Source: an uncultured Lachnospiraceae bacterium (GTDB lineage Bacteria; Bacillota; Clostridia; Lachnospirales; Lachnospiraceae). Taken from it: DNA of 8,904 nucleotides. The stretch's first letter is position 1; the number at the start of each line of letters is the position of its first letter. The stretch covers positions 1 to 8,904 of the forward strand of contig CAMNBW010000045.1 in the NCBI GenBank assembly GCA_946533525.1, in the 5' to 3' direction. The notes beneath the pieces are model-generated. The model searched no databases, had not been told where the DNA came from, and worked only from the letters and a program-made list of their open reading frames with translations. This document shows positions 1-7,610 of the stretch, in pieces. Both the position numbers and the translations under genes were made by a program.

Positions 1-1014
1 TTATTTATACCCATCCGGGTTTTTGGACTGCCAGTTCCAGGAGTCGTTGCACATATCCTCCAGGGTCTTTTCCGCCTTCCAGCCCAAAACCTTAAACGCC
101 TTCTCAGGGTCGGAATAGCATTGAGCGATGTCTCCCGGGCGCCTCGGGTCGATGACGTAAGGCAGCTCCCTTCCGCAGGCCTTGTTAAACGCCTTTATTA
201 TGTCGAGAACACTGTAGCCCGTCCCGGTTCCCAGGTTGAATACGTTTACACCCTCCAGCTTCTCCATTCCTTCTATGGCCTTTACATGCCCCTTCGCAAG
301 GTCCACTACGTGAATATAGTCGCGCACTCCCGTTCCGTCGGGCGTATCGTAGTCATTTCCGAATACATGTATCTTTTCGAGCTTCCCCGTAGCCACCTGC
401 GCAACGTAAGGCAGAAGGTTATTGGGTATGCCCTTGGGATCCTCGCCGATAAGCCCGCTCTCATGGGCTCCTATCGGATTGAAATAGCGAAGCAGCATTA
501 TCCTCCACTCTTCGTCGCTCTTCCAGATGTCCGTCAGTATCCTCTCCTGCATAGCCTTGGTTGTGCCGTAGGGATTGGTGGTCTCACCCAGGGGGCATTC
601 CTCGGTTATCGGCACAAACGCAGGGTCTCCGTAGACCGTGGCGGAGGAAGAGAAGACGAACTTCTTGCAGCCGTACTTCCTCATAACGTCGGCCAGGGTC
701 AGGGTGGACTCCAGGTTATTGTGATAGTATTCAATAGGCTTTTGCGTGGACTCTCCGACCGCCTTATAGCCCGCGAAGTGAATGACCGCCTCTATATTTT
801 CCTTTGCAAAGAGCTGATCAACCCCCTCCCTGTCCAGGACGTCGAGCTTATAGAAGACCGGCCTTTTGCCCGTAATCTTTTCGATCCTGTCCACAACCAT
901 TTCCTTTGAATTGTAGAGATTGTCCGCGATGACAACATCGTAGCCCGAATTGATGAGCTCCACTACAGTATGACTTCCGATAAAACCTGTTCCGCCCGTA
1001 ACTAAGATCTTCAT
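1..1014 (-). CDS. galE: UDP-glucose 4-epimerase
   Basis: This cytoplasmic short-chain dehydrogenase/reductase-family enzyme interconverts UDP-galactose and UDP-glucose using bound NAD, the last step of the Leloir pathway. The 337 residues match the usual length (about 338) and the gene is complete, its TAA stop being the first three bases of the window. Visible motifs are the Rossmann glycine motif GGTGFIG (residues 7-13), the FSSSATVYG strand with catalytic Ser124, and the YxxxK pair Tyr149/Lys153. These fall at the same numbers as in the E. coli enzyme, and the C-terminus (WNWQSKNPDGY) is also typical. Residue 299, in DIAQCYSD, is Cys where E. coli has Tyr, which may widen the substrate range to N-acetylated sugars (inference). 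The start is fixed by AGGAGG six bases upstream. It lies 100 nt downstream of galT. Confidence 0.97.
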   Translation of the reverse strand: MKILVTGGTGFIGSHTVVELINSGYDVVIADNLYNSKEMVVDRIEKITGKRPVFYKLDVLDREGVDQLFAKENIEAVIHFAGYKAVGESTQKPIEYYHNNLESTLTLADVMRKYGCKKFVFSSSATVYGDPAFVPITEECPLGETTNPYGTTKAMQERILTDIWKSDEEWRIMLLRYFNPIGAHESGLIGEDPKGIPNNLLPYVAQVATGKLEKIHVFGNDYDTPDGTGVRDYIHVVDLAKGHVKAIEGMEKLEGVNVFNLGTGTGYSVLDIIKAFNKACGRELPYVIDPRRPGDIAQCYSDPEKAFKVLGWKAEKTLEDMCNDSWNWQSKNPDGYK

Positions 1015-1020
1015 TTATTA

Positions 1021-1026
1021 CCTCCT
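1021..1026 (-). promoter_or_regulatory. ribosome binding site of galE
   Basis: The minus strand reads AGGAGG six bases before the galE ATG. It is the strongest Shine-Dalgarno sequence in the window and fixes the galE start. A strong independent site fits the large gap to galT, where translational coupling cannot operate. Confidence 0.85.
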
Positions 1027-1047
1027 GATATATAGTTTACATAACTC

Positions 1048-1098
1048 TACCGCCAGCAATACAACCTTTAGTCTGCATACCGCCGTCAGCAACACAAC
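1048..1098. repeat. imperfect direct repeat in the galT-galE gap
   Basis: Two copies of a TACCGCC...AGCAAYACAAC unit lie 30 bases apart on the plus strand, at 1048-1065 and 1078-1098. Apart from a 3-nt insertion (GTC) in the second copy, 17 of 18 aligned bases agree. The repeat is noncoding, in the 100-nt gap upstream of galE. It could be a local duplication or a paired protein-binding site, and nothing in the sequence decides between these. No convincing sigma-A promoter and no hairpin with a T-tract was seen in this gap. Confidence 0.6.
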
Positions 1099-1114
1099 AT
1101 TCCTTAAACAACCC

Positions 1115-2662
1115 TCAAACTCCGTTCACCCTGTCGATGAACCGCTTTATCCCCTCATTGCCCTCTTTGCTGTCCTTATAGACGCCGCTGTGCTCCAGCA
1201 CCTTCATAAACACTATGCCTATCTCGGTCTTAATTATCTTATCCAGCTTTTCCGCCGAAGCCGCGTCATTTTTGACATTAGCCGGGGCAAATTCCGGGTA
1301 TTCCTTCAATATATCCGCCGCCCAGTCCGCGTGAGAAGCGATCTCTTCTATCCTGCTAAGCTCCTCTCCCTTTAAAATGGTCTCCTTTAAGATCTCCATT
1401 TCCTTCTTTAGCCGCGCCGGCAGGATGGCAAGACCCATGACCTCGATAAGGCCAATGTTCTCCTTCTTGATATGGTGCAGCTCCTGGTGGGGATGGAAGA
1501 TCCCCAGAGGATACTCCTCGGTCGTCCTGTTGTTCCTTAAAACAAGGTCGATCTCATAGTCCTTATCCCGCCTTCTTACTATCGGCGTTATTGTATTGTG
1601 GGGAGTCCCGTCGGTCTCGGCGCATATCCCGCATTCCCTGTCGGAATACCCCCTCCAGCACTTAAGTATCTTATCTGCAAGCTCCACCAGCGTAGCGCTG
1701 TCCGCCCCGCGAAGCCTTATGACCGACATGGGCCAGTCCAGCACACAGGCCTTAACCCCGTCGAAGCCCTTGAATTGAACCTCAAACCTCTCGCCCGCTC
1801 TCGCCATCGGAAACTCATAGTTTCCGCCCTGGAAGTGCTCGTGGCTTAAGATGGAGCCTCCGACTATCGGCAGATCCGCATTGGACCCTATCATGTAGTG
1901 GGGAAGGAAGGTCACAAATTCCATAAGCCTTCCGAAGGTCTCCTTATTTATCTTCATGGGGCTGTGCTCTTCCGAAAGCACGATGCAGTGCTCGTTATAA
2001 TAGACATAGGGAGAATACTGCATGTACCAGCTGCGTCCCCCGAGCTTCAGGGGAATGAGCCGGATATTCTGCCTCGCCGGGTGGTCGAGCCTCCCCCTGT
2101 AGCCCTCGTTCTCAACGCAAAGAAGGCACTTCGGATAGGCGTCCGTACTTTTATTTAAAGCCGCCGCTATCGCCTTGGGATCCTTCTCCGGCTTGGAGAG
2201 ATTTATCGTGATGTCGAGCTCCCCGTATCTCGTGGCCGCCGTCCACTTAATGTCCTTTACTATCCTGTAGGTCCTTATATAATCGCTGTCGCGGCTAAGC
2301 TTATAAAAATAATCCGTAGCCGCCTTCGGGTCTGTTTTATAAAGCTCATTAAACCGCCTTATGACCTCCGAAGGTCTGGGCGTAAGGCAGCCCATAAGGC
2401 GGGTGTCGAAAAGATCCCTGTCCGTTATGCCGTCCTCTATGACCCCGCGGCTCACCGCATCGTCCAGCAGGGCTTTTAAGATCTCCTTGAGGCTCCTTAC
2501 TTCCGCCGGCTTCTCATTCACTACGCTGAAATCGGTTGAAGGCTCGTAGTCCAGGACAGCCAGGAGGGAATTTGCCGCATATATCCTATCCTCCCTGTCG
2601 ATCAGTCCTCTTTCGACCCCGTATTGAACAAGCTCCTTTAAATATAGTTCCGTATCCTTCAT
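1115..2662 (-). CDS. galT: UDP-glucose--hexose-1-phosphate uridylyltransferase, class II
   Basis: This cytoplasmic Leloir enzyme transfers UMP from UDP-glucose to galactose-1-phosphate, giving UDP-galactose and glucose-1-phosphate. At 515 residues it is far longer than the class I E. coli type (about 350) and fits the class II family of Gram-positive bacteria. The active-site motif is SHEHFQGG (273-280), and His276 is the likely nucleophile by analogy with the HPHPQ motif of class I. Other conserved-looking blocks are YPKCLLCVENEGYRGR (176-191), NTITPIVRRR (356-365) and FHPHQELHHIKKENIG (389-404). The N-terminus (ELVQYGVERGLI) is family-like, so the ATG at 2662 is kept. The adjacent galE acts on its product. 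No galK or galactose regulator is visible. It is separated from rqcH by 63 nt and may have its own promoter, although I cannot identify one firmly. Confidence 0.95.
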   Translation of the reverse strand: MKDTELYLKELVQYGVERGLIDREDRIYAANSLLAVLDYEPSTDFSVVNEKPAEVRSLKEILKALLDDAVSRGVIEDGITDRDLFDTRLMGCLTPRPSEVIRRFNELYKTDPKAATDYFYKLSRDSDYIRTYRIVKDIKWTAATRYGELDITINLSKPEKDPKAIAAALNKSTDAYPKCLLCVENEGYRGRLDHPARQNIRLIPLKLGGRSWYMQYSPYVYYNEHCIVLSEEHSPMKINKETFGRLMEFVTFLPHYMIGSNADLPIVGGSILSHEHFQGGNYEFPMARAGERFEVQFKGFDGVKACVLDWPMSVIRLRGADSATLVELADKILKCWRGYSDRECGICAETDGTPHNTITPIVRRRDKDYEIDLVLRNNRTTEEYPLGIFHPHQELHHIKKENIGLIEVMGLAILPARLKKEMEILKETILKGEELSRIEEIASHADWAADILKEYPEFAPANVKNDAASAEKLDKIIKTEIGIVFMKVLEHSGVYKDSKEGNEGIKRFIDRVNGV

Positions 2663-2665
2663 ATA

Positions 2666-2680
2666 TCCTTCGCCCCCTTT
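2666..2680 (-). promoter_or_regulatory. double ribosome binding site candidate of galT
   Basis: Two purine-rich stretches precede the galT ATG on the minus strand. AAAGGGGG (2673-2680) ends 10 bases before the start, and AAGGA (2666-2670) ends only 3 bases before it. One is at the long edge and the other at the short edge of usual spacing. Family alignment of the N-terminus still supports the ATG at 2662. Which stretch is used cannot be told from the sequence. Confidence 0.5.
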
Positions 2681-2693
2681 GTTAGGATCTGTG

Positions 2694-2709
2694 CATAAAT
2701 AAATTTATG
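2694..2709. promoter_or_regulatory. 16-bp AT-rich palindrome upstream of galT (candidate operator)
   Basis: A perfect inverted repeat, CATAAAT-AA-ATTTATG, sits in the 63-nt gap between rqcH and galT, ending 32 bases before the galT start. As RNA it would form a very weak hairpin with almost no loop and no T-tract, so a transcription terminator is unlikely. A DNA-binding site for a dimeric regulator of galT-galE is one reading (inference). It does not match the arginine-repressor box. Chance in an AT-rich gap remains possible. Confidence 0.35.
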
Positions 2710-2725
2710 ATAAACCCCGGCAATT

Positions 2726-4477
2726 TTATTCGACCGCTGTCAAGGCGCTTATATCCGCCTCTATTGCCATGGAATAATTAGTATAATATACCACAAAGCC
2801 GGGCTTTGCTCCCGCCGGCTTCTTCACCTCTTTTTTCTGCACGTAATCTATCTCCACCTTGGACTGGCCCCGTCCCTTGGAGTAATATGCCGCCAGCGCC
2901 CCGGCCTCGTTAAAGGCCCTGTCGGGTATCTCCTGGCCCGCCTTATCCCCGATATGCAGTATTACGTGGGAACCGGGGAATTTCTTGGAATGAAACCACC
3001 AGTCGTTTCCCGCCGCAAATTTAAAGGTGAGCTCGTCGTTTTGATAGTTGTTCTTCCCCACATAGAGGTCGTAGCCGTCGGAGGAAATATAGTGGAGCGG
3101 CTCCGATTTAAGCCGCGGATCTCCCTTTTTCCCGGAGCGCTTCTTAATATAGCCGCAGTCGATGAGCTCCTGCTTTATCTGCCTGAGGTCAGCCTCGTCG
3201 GAAGCTATGTCCAGGGCGTTCTGGATGGACTCCAGATGCTCCATATCCCCCTTCGTTTCCTTAATCTGGCCGGAGACCGCTTCCTCTGTGCGCTTAAGCT
3301 TCATGTACCGGTCAAAATACTTCTTTGCATTGTCCTTTACAGACATATCCGGATCAAGAGGCACCGTGACCTCTTCATTATTGTAATAATTTATCGCCTT
3401 AAAGGACTTCTCACCCTCTTTAACTCCGTAGCCGTAGGTATTTATGAGCTCGCCGTATATCCTGTATTTTTCCTTCTTTTCACAGTCCTTAAGCTGCTTT
3501 AGCTGTATATCGTATTTCCTGGAAATCCTCTCTATGGCCGTGGAAACTATCTTTCTAAGCTCAGAGGAATGCTGCCTTATCCGCACATTTTTCGCCTTTT
3601 GGGCGTAATAGGTTATGAGCATCTCCGAGACCGTCGGAAAGTCCCCTGTTTCAAGGGTGCCGTACTCCTCTAACCTCAAAACGGCAAATTCCCTGGGTAC
3701 TCCCGCTTCAAAGATAATATTGGGCTCAAAATCCCCGCGGGTCAGCAGGCTTTTAAGTTTACATAACTCATCCCACAGCCCTCTTATCTCCTCCTCGCTC
3801 AAAGCCGAATTGGAAATATCCGAATCTACCCCGGCCCGGGTGCAAAGCTCCGCCGCCATTACCGGGGAAAGCCCCGTTATCCGGCCGTAAATGGCCTTTG
3901 CCGCGCTCCCTGCCCCGGATTTGAAAAGCTCTTCAAAGTCCCCGAAGGAAGCAAGGTCGCCTAACTCCTTCTTCCCTTCCGTATTCGGTACAAAATATTC
4001 CCTGCCGGGCAGCACCTCCCGCACAGAGCTTACGGAAGCCGGTATATGCTTGATGCTGTCTATTATGATCCCGGACTCATCGAGGAAGATTATATTGCTG
4101 TGCTTTCCCATGAGCTCCGCAACCAGCGTCTTCGACTTAAGGTCCCCCAGCTCGTCAAAATGCTCTATCTCAAAGCGGATTATCCTCTCCAGACCCGGCT
4201 GAGTTATGTTAACTATTCTCCCATTGGTCAGATGCTTTCTAAGCAGCATGCAAAAACCGGGGGCCGTAAGGGGGGACTGCTTGTTCCGGTCAGTTAAATA
4301 TACAAAGGGAAGCGACGCGCTGGCGCAGATGTCCAACCTCTCCTGTCCTTCCCTTGTCTTGACGGTAAGAATGAGCTCATCCTCCTCGGGCTGGGCGATC
4401 TTCATTATCCGTCCGTCATTTAATTTACTCTTAAGCTCCCTCGTCAGGGCAGCAACAGTAACTCCGTCAAGTGCCAT
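2726..4477 (-). CDS. rqcH: Rqc2-like ribosome quality control factor RqcH (NFACT family)
   Basis: RqcH/NFACT proteins bind stalled large ribosomal subunits with peptidyl-tRNA and recruit tRNA-Ala to add C-terminal alanine tails that mark the chain for degradation. Older annotations call the family fibronectin-binding protein (FbpA/PavA). The 583 residues are close to B. subtilis RqcH (about 570). An NFACT-N region begins at the N-terminus (MALDGVTVAALTREL), a long charged helical and probably coiled-coil middle spans about 285-435, and the NFACT-R domain (about 460-575) contains NDWWFHSKKFPGSHVIL (491-507). The family's functional Asp97-Arg98 pair is here Glu97-Arg98 (GLERII). The gene starts 14 nt after the glgA stop with no recognisable Shine-Dalgarno sequence. 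The family-typical N-terminus nevertheless makes this ATG secure, so translation is probably coupled to glgA. Confidence 0.94.
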   Translation of the reverse strand: MALDGVTVAALTRELKSKLNDGRIMKIAQPEEDELILTVKTREGQERLDICASASLPFVYLTDRNKQSPLTAPGFCMLLRKHLTNGRIVNITQPGLERIIRFEIEHFDELGDLKSKTLVAELMGKHSNIIFLDESGIIIDSIKHIPASVSSVREVLPGREYFVPNTEGKKELGDLASFGDFEELFKSGAGSAAKAIYGRITGLSPVMAAELCTRAGVDSDISNSALSEEEIRGLWDELCKLKSLLTRGDFEPNIIFEAGVPREFAVLRLEEYGTLETGDFPTVSEMLITYYAQKAKNVRIRQHSSELRKIVSTAIERISRKYDIQLKQLKDCEKKEKYRIYGELINTYGYGVKEGEKSFKAINYYNNEEVTVPLDPDMSVKDNAKKYFDRYMKLKRTEEAVSGQIKETKGDMEHLESIQNALDIASDEADLRQIKQELIDCGYIKKRSGKKGDPRLKSEPLHYISSDGYDLYVGKNNYQNDELTFKFAAGNDWWFHSKKFPGSHVILHIGDKAGQEIPDRAFNEAGALAAYYSKGRGQSKVEIDYVQKKEVKKPAGAKPGFVVYYTNYSMAIEADISALTAVE

Positions 4478-4500
4478 TGTTAAGAATCAGGTCACGGCAC
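4471..4500 (-). other. glgA-rqcH junction without a Shine-Dalgarno sequence
   Basis: The 14 nt between the glgA TGA and the rqcH ATG contain no AGG- or GGA-type ribosome binding site. A 5-bp inverted repeat (GTGCC at 4471-4475, GGCAC at 4496-4500) brackets the glgA stop and overlaps the last base of the rqcH start codon. In RNA this could partly hide the start until a ribosome finishing glgA passes. The missing site is seen directly; the coupling and the hairpin role are inference, and a 5-bp repeat can arise by chance. Confidence 0.4.
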
Positions 4501-5934
4501 CAGCCAGTCGTACATATCCGTGTAGGCCCTGGCCGAATTGTGCCAGGAGAAATCCTTCGCCATGCCGCGGTCGATTATCTTATTCCACTCGCGCTTCCTG
4601 TTCCAGTAAACATCCATTGCATAACGGATCGAGCCCAGCATCTCATGGGCGTTGAAATTGGTAAAGGAGAAGCCGGTTCCCTTGCTCTCGTATTCATTGT
4701 AGGGCTCAACCGTATCCTTAAGTCCCCCTGTCTCTCTGACGATCGGAACCGTACCGTAGCGCAGGCTCATAAGCTGCGAAAGTCCGCAGGGCTCAAAGAG
4801 GGAAGGCATAAGGAACGCATCGCAGGAAGCATATATCTTATGCGAAAGCTCCTCCGAATAATAGATATTTGCCGAGACCTTATCCGCATACTTCCAGTCG
4901 AAGTGCCTGAACATATTCTCGAACTGCTCTTCGCCGGTACCCAGTACCACAATCTGCACGTTTTCCTGGCACAGCTCATCCATGATATAGGCTATAAGGT
5001 CAATTCCCTTCTGCCCCGTAAGACGGGATACAATACCTATCATAAAGGCAGTATCGTCGTGGTTAAGTCCGAGCTGATCCTGAAGTGCCCTCTTATTCTT
5101 GATCTTTTCCTTACGGAAATTCTTTGCATTGTAATTTTTGACGATATACTTATCCGTCTCCGGGTTATACTCGTCGTAGTCGATGCCGTTTACGATACCC
5201 CGAAGGTCATGCTCCCTCGCGCGAAGCAGGCCGTCGAGCTGCTCGCCGTAAAACTGGGTCTTGATCTCCTCGGCATAAGTGCTGCTGACGGTGGTTATCG
5301 CATCGGCAAAGACCAGCCCTCCCTTTAAGAGATTGGCGTCCTTAAAGGACTCGAGCTTGTCCGGCACAAAATAGTAGTCCGACAGGCCTGAGATCCTCTT
5401 TACAGTCTTAACATCCCATTTTCCCTGGAACTTCAGGTTGTGGATGGTCATTATGGACTTCATATCCCTGTAGAACTCGCCTCCCCTGAAGGAATCCTTT
5501 AAATATACCGGAATGAGGCCTGTCTGCCAGTCGTGACAGTGTACGATGTCCGGCTTAAAGCCTATCTGGGGCAGGGCGGAAAGAGCTGCCCGGCAGAAGA
5601 AGATGAACTTGCCGAGATCCATGGCTATATCTCCGTAGGGCTTGTCTCCGCTGAAAAATTTCTCGTTATCTATAAAATAGAACTTCGTTCCCTTGTACTC
5701 CGCCTCAAGAACTCCGACATATTCGCTGTTGCCGTCAAAGTCCATGTAAAAATGCGTCACGTACTTCATCATATCCTTGTGTTCCTGACGCATGCACATA
5801 TACTTGGGGAGCATTACGCGCACATCAAAATATCTCTTATCAAAGCACTCCGGCAGGGAGCCGACAACATCAGCCAGACCCCCGGTTTTGATAAAGGGTA
5901 CTGCCTCCGATGCCATGTAGATTACATTCTTCAT
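4492..5934 (-). CDS. glgA: Glycogen (starch) synthase, ADP-glucose type
   Basis: This cytoplasmic GT-B fold glycosyltransferase of family GT5 extends alpha-1,4-glucan chains from ADP-glucose to make glycogen. The 480 residues match the family (E. coli 477). The N-terminal KTGGL motif (16-20) is the ADP-glucose-binding signature, within MASEAVPFIKTGGLADV. HDWQTG (134-139) and the hinge-region VNGIDYDEYNP (248-258) follow. The C-terminal half has SRLTGQKG (303-310) and EPCGLSQ (381-387), whose Glu381 corresponds to catalytic Glu377 of E. coli. AAGGA lies 7 nt before the ATG. That ATG overlaps the recN TGA by 4 nt (ATGA), so the two genes are probably translated together. No other glycogen genes (glgB, glgC, glgD, glgP) are in view, which is an unusual setting for glgA. 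Confidence 0.96.
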   Translation of the reverse strand: MKNVIYMASEAVPFIKTGGLADVVGSLPECFDKRYFDVRVMLPKYMCMRQEHKDMMKYVTHFYMDFDGNSEYVGVLEAEYKGTKFYFIDNEKFFSGDKPYGDIAMDLGKFIFFCRAALSALPQIGFKPDIVHCHDWQTGLIPVYLKDSFRGGEFYRDMKSIMTIHNLKFQGKWDVKTVKRISGLSDYYFVPDKLESFKDANLLKGGLVFADAITTVSSTYAEEIKTQFYGEQLDGLLRAREHDLRGIVNGIDYDEYNPETDKYIVKNYNAKNFRKEKIKNKRALQDQLGLNHDDTAFMIGIVSRLTGQKGIDLIAYIMDELCQENVQIVVLGTGEEQFENMFRHFDWKYADKVSANIYYSEELSHKIYASCDAFLMPSLFEPCGLSQLMSLRYGTVPIVRETGGLKDTVEPYNEYESKGTGFSFTNFNAHEMLGSIRYAMDVYWNRKREWNKIIDRGMAKDFSWHNSARAYTDMYDWLVP

Positions 5935-7610
5935 ACTTTTATCCTTTCAGCCAGTTTTTTCATTTCGCGTGCATTCTCGATTACCTTATCCGTAATCTCC
6001 GCTCCACCCAGAAGCCTTGAGAGCTCGCGCACAGACTCTTCGCGGTCCAGCTCCTTAAGGGTGGTCCTTGTCTTTCCGTTTTCCACCGCCTTGCTTATAA
6101 GGAAGTGGTGATCGGCCATAGCCGCTATCTGCGGAAGGTGTGTTATACAAATTACCTGATGTCTTTTAGCTATCCTCTGCAGACTCTCCGAGACCTTCTG
6201 GGCCGTCCTTCCGCTTATTCCCTCATCGATCTCATCAAATATAAGTGTATCCGTTTTATCAGAATCTGCAAGCACGGTTTTTATCGCCAGCATGACTCTG
6301 GACAGCTCTCCGCCGCTGGCGACCTGGGACAGAGGCTTAACCTTTTCCCCGGGATTGGTGGAAATAAGGAATTCCACACTGTCCAGACCGTTCTCCTTCG
6401 GGTCCTCCTCCTTCGTCGCAATATCTATTTCGAAAGATACGGCCTCAAAATTAAGCTCTTCCAGCTCATTTTTTAACTTTTTCTCAAGCTCCGCCGAAGA
6501 AGCGCGCCTTATATCCGAAAGCTTCCGGCCCAGTTTTAAGAGCTCCTTCCCGGTCTTTTGCTCCTCTTCCTTAAGGGCTTTCAGCCTTTCGTCGAAGTTT
6601 TCAAGCTCCGCAAGCCTTTCACGCCTCGAGGCGGCGCTGCGTTCTATTTCCTCAAAACTCCTACCGTATTTTACCTTGATAGTATTGATTAAGTCCAGTC
6701 TTTCTCGTACTAAATTAAAATCTTCTTCCGAAAAATCAAGTTCTCCCGTAAAATTTTCGAGATCCTTCCTGAAATCAGCCAGAAGCGCATCGATCTCGCT
6801 TAGCTGCTGCGTCAATGTCTCCGCCCTTTTATCGAGCTGCGCTATCTCTCCTAAGGACTTAAGCGCCCGGCCTACCTTATCCGATGCCCCTTCCCCGTCA
6901 TAGCCCGTAAAGGCCGCCGCCTCGGACGCATGGAGGCTTAGCTTTAAGGAGTTGTTCATCAGGGAAAAGCGCTCCTCCAGCTCCTCATCCTCGCCCTGCT
7001 TTATTCCGGCAGCCTCAATCTCCCCCAGCTCGAACTTAAGAAGATCCGCCTCCCTTAGGCGCTCCGAGGGGTCGGTATCCGTCTCCTGTATTTTCTTTAC
7101 CAGCTCCCTATGGTTTACATAAATTTTATGGTACTCCTCCGCCACTTCCGCCGCCTTTTCACCGGCATAGGAATCCAGTATCTCCAACTGGTTCTTCGCA
7201 TACAGGAGCTTCTGGTGCTCATGCTGCCCGTGTATATCTATAAGGGAGCCTGTGATCCCCTTAAGCGCCGCGGCAGTTACCGTATTGTCGTTAAGCTTTA
7301 TTACGCTCCTGCCTGAGCTTATGTGGCGGCGTATTATGAGGTTGTCCTCCCCGTCGTCAATATCCGCCTGAGAAAGGGCGTTTTTGACCTCCTTATTGTC
7401 CGTATCAAACACCAGCTCTATATCCGCATCCTTTTTCTCATCCCGGACAATATCCTTTGGAAGCTTTCCCCCGAGAGCCAGGGTCAGCGCGCCTATCACC
7501 AGTGACTTTCCGGCGCCGGTCTCTCCGGTAAAGATATTTAAGCCTTCACCGAACTCAACCCCCGTCTCGTCTATAAGGGCTATATTTTTTACATTGAGAC
7601 TATAAAGCAT
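5931..7610 (-). CDS. recN: DNA repair protein RecN (SMC-like ATPase)
   Basis: RecN is a cytoplasmic SMC-like ATPase acting early in recombinational repair of double-strand breaks. The chosen product is 559 residues, the usual family size. It has Walker A GETGAGKS (29-36), HGQHEHQ (127-133), a long coiled-coil region (about 155-390), the ABC signature ASGGELSR (431-438), Walker B TLIFDEID (455-462) and THLPQIAA (490-497). The open frame continues upstream to an ATG at 7673, but that would add 21 residues unlike RecN and overlap argR by 64 nt. The ATG at 7610 gives the family-typical N-terminus (MLYSLNVKNIALID), has AAGGAT 8 nt upstream, and shares one base with the argR stop (TAATG). The 3' end overlaps glgA by 4 nt. 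argR-recN adjacency is common in Firmicutes. Confidence 0.96.
   Translation of the reverse strand: MLYSLNVKNIALIDETGVEFGEGLNIFTGETGAGKSLVIGALTLALGGKLPKDIVRDEKKDADIELVFDTDNKEVKNALSQADIDDGEDNLIIRRHISSGRSVIKLNDNTVTAAALKGITGSLIDIHGQHEHQKLLYAKNQLEILDSYAGEKAAEVAEEYHKIYVNHRELVKKIQETDTDPSERLREADLLKFELGEIEAAGIKQGEDEELEERFSLMNNSLKLSLHASEAAAFTGYDGEGASDKVGRALKSLGEIAQLDKRAETLTQQLSEIDALLADFRKDLENFTGELDFSEEDFNLVRERLDLINTIKVKYGRSFEEIERSAASRRERLAELENFDERLKALKEEEQKTGKELLKLGRKLSDIRRASSAELEKKLKNELEELNFEAVSFEIDIATKEEDPKENGLDSVEFLISTNPGEKVKPLSQVASGGELSRVMLAIKTVLADSDKTDTLIFDEIDEGISGRTAQKVSESLQRIAKRHQVICITHLPQIAAMADHHFLISKAVENGKTRTTLKELDREESVRELSRLLGGAEITDKVIENAREMKKLAERIKV

Noticed and set aside
121..909. 262-codon open frame on the plus strand, opposite galE
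   Set aside because: It lies fully antisense to a clear galE. The translation shows no recognisable family and it has no gene-like context, so it is a codon-usage shadow.
2693..2710. The palindrome upstream of galT as an ArgR-binding ARG box
   Set aside because: It fails the key positions of the TNTGNATWWWWATNCANA-type consensus. Only the AT-rich centre is similar.
2707..2743. Perfect TTGACA (2738-2743, minus strand) followed by TATCAT (2707-2712) as a galT promoter
   Set aside because: The spacer is 25 nt, far from the usual 16-18, and no better -10 sits at normal distance. The TTGACA is part of the end of rqcH coding sequence.
1034..3769. 14-mer AGTTTACATAACTC repeated at 1034-1047 and 3756-3769
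   Set aside because: One copy is in the galT-galE gap and the other in rqcH coding sequence. A single 14-base match in about 9 kb is near chance expectation.
4471..5328. 285-codon open frame on the plus strand, opposite glgA
   Set aside because: It is antisense to the well-conserved glgA and resembles no known protein. Long shadows occur when codons such as TTA, TCA and CTA are rare in the real gene.
7118..7130. Second palindrome, CATAAATTTTATG, resembling the one before galT
   Set aside because: It lies inside recN coding sequence and is explained by codons for His-Lys-Ile-Tyr. A short AT-rich palindrome is expected by chance.
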